Shown: piece after piece, positions 59,496-64,000 of the stretch | How positions within the stretch are numbered: the stretch's first letter is position 1 | Layout of the letters: every line of letters begins with the position of its first letter | Assembly (NCBI GenBank): GCA_036725345.1 | Contig: DAIMEJ010000002.1 | Span: 124,001 to 188,000 of the forward strand | Reading direction: 5' to 3' | Length of the DNA: 64,000 bases | Source: JAPLJU01 sp036725345 | GTDB taxonomy: Bacteria > Desulfobacterota > Syntrophia > Syntrophales > UBA2192 | Program-made: the position numbers and the translations under genes | The notes under the pieces: model-generated | The model's database searches: none | What the model was told of the DNA's origin: nothing | Seen by the model: the letters and a program-made list of their open reading frames with translations, nothing else

Positions 59496-60071
59496 ATGGA
59501 CGTTCTCACGGCAATCAAGGAAAGAAGAAGTTGCCGGAAATTCCTGCCGGAACCCGTCGATGAAAAGCTCATCGAGCAGGTTCTCGAAGCCGGCAACTGG
59601 GCGCCTTCGCCCGCCAATCAGCAGCCCTGGGAATTCATCGTGATAAGGAGTCCGGCCGTCAAGGACAAGATCATCAGTGAAGCCGAGCCGCTGAAACGGA
59701 AACTCTCCGAACGAAGCGGCTGGAAATGGCTGGACAGCTATCGCATCGATTTCATCCAAGAGGCCCCCGTCATCATCGCCGTTGTGGGCGACCCCAGGAA
59801 AAGCGGCGCCGACATGTTCCTCGAGGAGGGCACGGGCCGGGGTTACCTGGAAGCCTGCTCGGCCGTTGTCCAGAACATGATGCTGGCGGCACATGCCCTC
59901 GGGCTGGGAAGCCTCTGGTTCACCCTCTTCGAGGGGGGGTGGCTCGGGAAAATCCTGGGACTCGATCCCGGGAAGGACCCCGTGGCCCTTGTCTGCATCG
60001 GCAAGGCCGCCGGCGGTCCGGCCCCCGCCAAGCGGAGAGACTTCAAGGAAAAGACCCTCTACATGGATTGA
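59496..60071 (+). CDS. Nitroreductase-family FMN protein
   Basis: 191 residues with the family start MDVLTAIKERRSCRKF, the FMN-contact region GNWAPSPANQQPWEF, and ALGLGSLWFTLF...IGKAAG at the end. It uses NAD(P)H to reduce nitro-compounds, quinones or other electron acceptors. AAAGGAGG before the ATG. The photolyase gene begins 3 bases after its stop, so the two are coupled. Confidence 0.9.
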   Translation: MDVLTAIKERRSCRKFLPEPVDEKLIEQVLEAGNWAPSPANQQPWEFIVIRSPAVKDKIISEAEPLKRKLSERSGWKWLDSYRIDFIQEAPVIIAVVGDPRKSGADMFLEEGTGRGYLEACSAVVQNMMLAAHALGLGSLWFTLFEGGWLGKILGLDPGKDPVALVCIGKAAGGPAPAKRRDFKEKTLYMD

Positions 60072-60074
60072 TTC

Positions 60075-61487
60075 ATGTCGAACCTGGGAACTGTCTTGCT
60101 TGAGCCCGAGCGCATCAAAAAGCTCAACGATCGATTGCCCCAGAAGGGCCGTTTTGTCCTTTATTGGATGCAGGCCTCCCAACGGGCGGAATTCAACCAC
60201 GCCCTGGAGTATGCCGTATCTCTGGCAAACGAATATCGTCTCCCCCCTGTCGTTCTGTTCGGGATCACCGACGCCTTCCCCGAGGCTAACCTCAGGCACT
60301 ACACCTTCATGCTGGAGGGGTTGAAAGACGTCGAAGGCTCGCTGAAAAAAAGAGGGATACGGTTCGTCCTTCGACGCCGGTCGCCGGAGAAGGCCGCCTG
60401 CGACATGGCAAGGGAAGCGGCCGTGGTCGTCACAGACAGGGGCTACCTTCGCATCCAGAAGGCCTGGAGGGAGCACGTGGCGCGCTTCGCCCCTTGTCCC
60501 GTCATCCAGGTGGAATCCGACGCGGTCGTCCCCGTCGAAGTCGCCTCATCGAAAGAGGAGTACGCGGCAGCCACCCTGCGCCCCAAGATCCAGAGGCTCA
60601 TCGACGCCTACCTCGTCCACCCCATGGAAACCCCTGTGGTGAAGGACTCCCTTTCGATGCCCCTCGGCGATGAGATGCCGGACGAGCCCGGGGTGATCCT
60701 GAAAAACCTAGCCGTCGACAGGTCCATCCCCGCCGTCAGAACTTTCCGGGGAGGGACCTCCAGGGCCAAGGTCATCCTGAGCGATTTCATTGAAGAGAAG
60801 CTCAGACACTACGGCGAAAGGAGGAACGACCCGGGGCTTGATTTTTCATCGCACATGAGCCCTTATCTCCACTTCGGCCAGATCTCCCCTATCTACATCG
60901 CCCTGAAGGTCCGGGAAAAGAAGGGGGTTCCCGACAAAAGCAAAAAAGATTTCCTCGAGGAACTTGTCGTGAGGCGCGAACTCAGCATGAACTTCGTTCA
61001 CTTCAATCCCCGTTACGACTCCCCCGAGGCTATCCCGGACTGGGCCCGAAGGACCCTGAAGGAGCACGGCAAAGACAGGCGGGAATACACTTACAGCCTC
61101 CCCGACCTGGAGAAAGCCCGGACGCACGACCCTTACTGGAATGCCGCCCAGGAGGAGATGGTTCTGACCGGCAAGATGCACAACTACATGCGCATGTACT
61201 GGGGAAAGAAAATCCTCGAGTGGACGACGACGCCTGAGGAGGCCTTTCGCATCGCCCTTTACCTGAACAACCGATACGAGCTTGACGGGAGGGACCCCAA
61301 CGGTTTTGCCGGCGTGGCCTGGTGTTTCGGCAAGCACGACCGGCCCTGGACGGAGAGAAAGATATTCGGCAAGGTCCGCTACATGAACGCCGCCGGCCTG
61401 GAGCGGAAATTCGATATCGGGGCCTACGTCGGAAAGGTAAACACCCTGAAGGCACCGGAAGCCCCGGTTGTCAAAAAACCCGGATAA
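60075..61487 (+). CDS. Class II CPD photolyase
   Basis: 470 residues. The N-terminal antenna domain has VLYWMQASQRAEFNHALEYA. The FAD domain has FSSHMSPYLHFGQISP and GKMHNYMRMYWGKKILEWT, then NNRYELDGRDPNGFAGVAW with CFGKHDRPW, all class II hallmarks. It uses blue light to split cyclobutane pyrimidine dimers. It follows the nitroreductase by 3 bases and precedes the L,D-transpeptidase by 20. A light-repair gene in this anaerobe suggests at least occasional exposure at the surface. Confidence 0.93.
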   Translation: MSNLGTVLLEPERIKKLNDRLPQKGRFVLYWMQASQRAEFNHALEYAVSLANEYRLPPVVLFGITDAFPEANLRHYTFMLEGLKDVEGSLKKRGIRFVLRRRSPEKAACDMAREAAVVVTDRGYLRIQKAWREHVARFAPCPVIQVESDAVVPVEVASSKEEYAAATLRPKIQRLIDAYLVHPMETPVVKDSLSMPLGDEMPDEPGVILKNLAVDRSIPAVRTFRGGTSRAKVILSDFIEEKLRHYGERRNDPGLDFSSHMSPYLHFGQISPIYIALKVREKKGVPDKSKKDFLEELVVRRELSMNFVHFNPRYDSPEAIPDWARRTLKEHGKDRREYTYSLPDLEKARTHDPYWNAAQEEMVLTGKMHNYMRMYWGKKILEWTTTPEEAFRIALYLNNRYELDGRDPNGFAGVAWCFGKHDRPWTERKIFGKVRYMNAAGLERKFDIGAYVGKVNTLKAPEAPVVKKPG

Positions 61488-61507
61488 ACATTCACACGGA
61501 ATAGAAG

Positions 61508-63187
61508 ATGAAAAAAATACTGCTGACGGCCGCCTTCTCCCTCCTCTTGGTCCTGCCGCTCCTGCCGGTCTTGCCCGCAGCACACGGAACGGCATATCGC
61601 TCGGACATCGCCTCCGCGCTGCTCAGAAATCGTCTCGAGAAGCCTTCCGCCAGGATTATGTGCGCCGGGCGGGTTATCTGCTCGTCGAAGATAATTCCCA
61701 AGTTTTACGCCAATCGTGAATACAGGCTTGCCTGGTCCAGCGAGGAGAAGCCTCTCCCCCAGGCAGACGCCCTGATAAAATTCATCCGCAATGTGGACAG
61801 GGAAGCCCTGAATCCACTGGATTATCATCTCGACATTCTCGAATACCTCCAGTCGGAGATGGCGAAAGCAACAGCCAGAGCCGAAAAGCCGCTCTCGGCC
61901 CTTCGGGGCGATTTTGACCTGCTCATGACCGACGCCTTCCTGCTTTGCGGCTCCCACATCGTCTCCGGCCGGGTGGACCCTGAAAAAATACACGAGGACT
62001 GGTTTGCCAGGAAGCGCTACGAAGACCTCGCGAGCGTCCTGCAGGTGGCTCTGGACACGAACAGCGTAGAGGAGACCCTCCGGAGCCTCATCCCCAAGCA
62101 TCCCGGATACGAGAGGCTGAAGAAGGCCCTTCTCGATTATCGCCGCATGGCCGCAGGCGACCCCTGGCCGGTTCTGCCCGACGGGCCCACCCTGAGGAAG
62201 GACGACCAGGGCGAGGCGGTCGTCACCCTTCGGAAAAGGCTTGCCCTGACGGGCGATCTTGCCGCTTCACAGAGTGGCGGCGATCTCTTTGACGACGCCC
62301 TGGAGGCGGCTGTCATTAAATTCCAGGCGCGCCACGGGATCGATCCCGATGGCGCCGTGGGTCATGCGACGAGGCGGACGCTGAATACGCCGGCGGAGGT
62401 GCGCGTCCGCCAGGTTGAACTCAACCTGGAACGCTGGCGATGGCTCCCCGCCGAACTCGGCCGGAGGCACGTTCTGGTCAATATTGCGGGATTCAGCCTC
62501 GAGGTCGTGGAAAACGACAGGGTCATCCTGCCCATGAAGGTCATTGTGGGGAAAAATTATCAGCGAACCCCCGTCTTCAGCGGAAAGATGACCTACGTGG
62601 AGATAAATCCCTACTGGAACGTGCCGGCAAGCATTGCAACGAAGGAACTCCTGCCGAAAATTCAGAAGGATGCCCGTTACCTGAAGAAGGAAAAGATGAG
62701 GGTGATACGGAATTCGGACAGCAAGCGCATCGATTTCGTCAATCCGGGGGATATCAACTGGTCGGAGCTTTCGGAGGGCAATTTCCCCTACCGTCTGCGG
62801 CAGGAACCGGGCCCCAAAAACCCTCTCGGCAGGATCAAGTTCATGTTTCCCAACAAGTACGGTGTCTATCTGCACGACACCTCCGAGCCGGCCCTCTTCG
62901 AGCGCACGCGGCGGGAGTTCAGCCACGGCTGCATCCGGATCGAAAAACCTCTCGATTTTGCTGAATACGTACTCCGGGGTGACCTGGAATGGACAAGAGA
63001 GAACATCGAGGCAGCCATTGCAGCAAAAAAAACGAGGGTCGTTACGCTGCCCGAACCCATCCCCGTCCACATTCTATACTGGACTGCCTGGGTGGACGAG
63101 GACGGAACCGCCCATTTCCGTAATGATATCTACGAGAGAGATGAAGACTTGGCGAGAGCTTTGAAAAAGGGGACGCTGACCCCCTGA
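61508..63187 (+). CDS. L,D-transpeptidase (YcbB/LdtD type)
   Basis: 559 residues. A Sec signal peptide (MKKILLTAAFSLLLVLPLLP) leads, then the scaffold domain (YANREYRLAWSSEEKPLPQADALIKFI), a peptidoglycan-binding repeat (VVTLRKRLALTGDLAAS...GIDPDGAVGHATRRTLN), and the YkuD catalytic domain with YLHDTSEPALFE and the active cysteine in SHGCIRIEKPLDFAEYVL. It makes 3-3 cross-links in peptidoglycan in the periplasm. It converges with a YcbK-like gene with 16 bases between. Confidence 0.93.
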   Translation: MKKILLTAAFSLLLVLPLLPVLPAAHGTAYRSDIASALLRNRLEKPSARIMCAGRVICSSKIIPKFYANREYRLAWSSEEKPLPQADALIKFIRNVDREALNPLDYHLDILEYLQSEMAKATARAEKPLSALRGDFDLLMTDAFLLCGSHIVSGRVDPEKIHEDWFARKRYEDLASVLQVALDTNSVEETLRSLIPKHPGYERLKKALLDYRRMAAGDPWPVLPDGPTLRKDDQGEAVVTLRKRLALTGDLAASQSGGDLFDDALEAAVIKFQARHGIDPDGAVGHATRRTLNTPAEVRVRQVELNLERWRWLPAELGRRHVLVNIAGFSLEVVENDRVILPMKVIVGKNYQRTPVFSGKMTYVEINPYWNVPASIATKELLPKIQKDARYLKKEKMRVIRNSDSKRIDFVNPGDINWSELSEGNFPYRLRQEPGPKNPLGRIKFMFPNKYGVYLHDTSEPALFERTRREFSHGCIRIEKPLDFAEYVLRGDLEWTRENIEAAIAAKKTRVVTLPEPIPVHILYWTAWVDEDGTAHFRNDIYERDEDLARALKKGTLTP

Positions 63188-63203
63188 AACCATGCCGAGC
63201 CCC

Positions 63204-63845
63204 CTACCATCGGCGAACCTTGCCGGTGTCCACGTGGACGAACTGCCTCCTGGGGTAATAACCGACACCGCCGGACTGCAGGGAGATGGCCGCTTTGGCA
63301 AGCTGCCGCATGTTTCGATCCGGCAGTCTGATGTCAACCGCCATTCCCTCCATGTGAAGGCTGTTCCGGGCGATTCTTCGACTCCGCCTGCGGAGGATGG
63401 CATTAGTCTTCGGGGAACGGTAGGCCGAAACGACCTGGAAGGGACCTCGTGACTCGAGTTTTTCGTTGAGGCTATAGAGAAGGTCCAGGAGTCGCGGGTC
63501 GATGACCTTGACCTCGTTCGTGCGATGATCCCGGAAGAGATAGTTTATCTCATCCAGTGCCTCGGGCACATAATCCCCCTCGCAACAGTAAACCCTGTTC
63601 CACGCTTCGCCCGTACGGGTGTTATAGAATGAAAGTGTCTTTTCAGGATAGGCGTCAAGGATGGTGTCAGGGGTGAGATCCGGTTCCACAACCGCCGGCT
63701 CCCGGGGAGGGGAATCCGGCGACATACCGGCAGAGACCAGGCGGGGGGTCATCAAGAGGGCAGTCGCCGCAGCCCCGAACTTGATAAAGGACCGTCGGCT
63801 GATTTCCATCCGAAGATGGTCAAAGCACTTCATATAGAAATCCAT
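63204..63845 (-). CDS. YcbK/DUF882 peptidoglycan peptidase with Tat signal
   Basis: 213 residues from ATG 63845 (AGGAGGAGGGG upstream). A Tat-type signal (EISRRSFIKFGAAATALLMT) precedes an M15-like zinc domain with SAYRSPKTN, the SLHMEGMAVDIR zinc motif and QFVHVDTGKVR. In E. coli YcbK lies beside ldtD (ycbB); here the two genes are convergent neighbours. The frame upstream to 63935 has no ribosome site. It probably trims peptide cross-links. Confidence 0.9.
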   Translation of the reverse strand: MDFYMKCFDHLRMEISRRSFIKFGAAATALLMTPRLVSAGMSPDSPPREPAVVEPDLTPDTILDAYPEKTLSFYNTRTGEAWNRVYCCEGDYVPEALDEINYLFRDHRTNEVKVIDPRLLDLLYSLNEKLESRGPFQVVSAYRSPKTNAILRRRSRRIARNSLHMEGMAVDIRLPDRNMRQLAKAAISLQSGGVGYYPRRQFVHVDTGKVRRW

Positions 63846-63930
63846 AGCCCCTCCTCCTGTTCTGGGATTCCACAGGGTATTATCGGATGAAAACCTTTTC
63901 GCCTTTATTACGACTCTGCCATAAAAATCA

Positions 63931-63960
63931 AGCATAATTTTGCTTTCATAATAATATCAA
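63931..63960 (-). promoter_or_regulatory. Promoter of the YcbK-like gene
   Basis: Minus-strand -35 TTGATA (63960-63955), an 18-base spacer and -10 TATGCT (63936-63931), 85 bases before ATG 63845. Confidence 0.5.
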
Positions 63961-64000
63961 TAGAATACGTCCGTTTGGTTGCGTGAAAAAACCCTCGGCA

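Noticed and set aside
1..64000. tRNA, rRNA, CRISPR arrays, insertion sequences or prophage
   Set aside because: Reading both strands, I found no T-loop and acceptor combinations, no regularly spaced repeats and no transposase or integrase. A tRNAscan or repeat search would settle this.

Overview
The window reads as chromosomal DNA from an anaerobic or microaerophilic Gram-negative bacterium, most likely a deltaproteobacterium (Desulfobacterota, Syntrophia-like). This is inferred from gene content: a B12-dependent ribonucleotide reductase, a two-subunit 2-oxoacid:ferredoxin oxidoreductase, a membrane polyferredoxin, three DUF362 proteins, rubredoxin plus flavodiiron protein, an Mla-type outer-membrane lipid transporter, and indirect tRNA amidation by GatCAB. 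Base composition is GC-rich throughout. I see no insertion sequence, prophage, CRISPR array, rRNA or tRNA.

Region 1 (1-13.5 kb, almost all minus strand) is a stress and repair block. It holds a cut-off DUF1846 gene, catalase and a PerR-like regulator that share an upstream motif, and a tight run of rubredoxin, flavodiiron protein, RNA 3'-phosphate cyclase, a FAU-1/DUF402 RNA-binding protein and the MrfB/MrfA DNA-repair pair. MutM, a fused diadenylate cyclase-YbbR protein and a metallo-hydrolase lie upstream. Region 2 (13.7-24.2 kb) carries a tandem ThyX-like protein, a Ste24 protease, an FmdB zinc ribbon, a secreted unknown, a HAD phosphatase, the gatC-gatA-gatB-mtnA run and an HDAC-family deacetylase.

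Region 3 (24.2-33 kb, plus) has tatA, tatC, a class A penicillin-binding protein and the ilvB-ilvN-ilvC-ilvD branched-chain operon. In front of ilvB lies what looks like a classical attenuator: a 31-residue valine-rich leader peptide followed by two terminator hairpins. Region 4 (33-46 kb) has an Mla-type ABC system with its lipoproteins, glucan phosphorylase, GAF protein, GAPDH, NrdJ, a YtpB/DUF2600 terpene-synthase homologue, and a DUF362 ferredoxin.

Region 5 (46-57 kb) has an ECF-like membrane protein with DUF1893, HU, DksA, small proteins, an RsbRD-like sensor domain, a NapH-like polyferredoxin with a Tat-exported DUF362 protein, and korAB. Between them, at 53854-54165, is a secreted heavy-metal-associated (HMA)-like protein whose frame is interrupted by one in-frame TGA. 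A stem-loop matching the bacterial SECIS pattern follows at once, so I read it as a probable selenoprotein; it is the most interesting item here. Region 6 (57-64 kb) has hisF, a VUT-family membrane protein, a NUDIX hydrolase, a nitroreductase, a class II photolyase, an L,D-transpeptidase and a YcbK-like peptidase.
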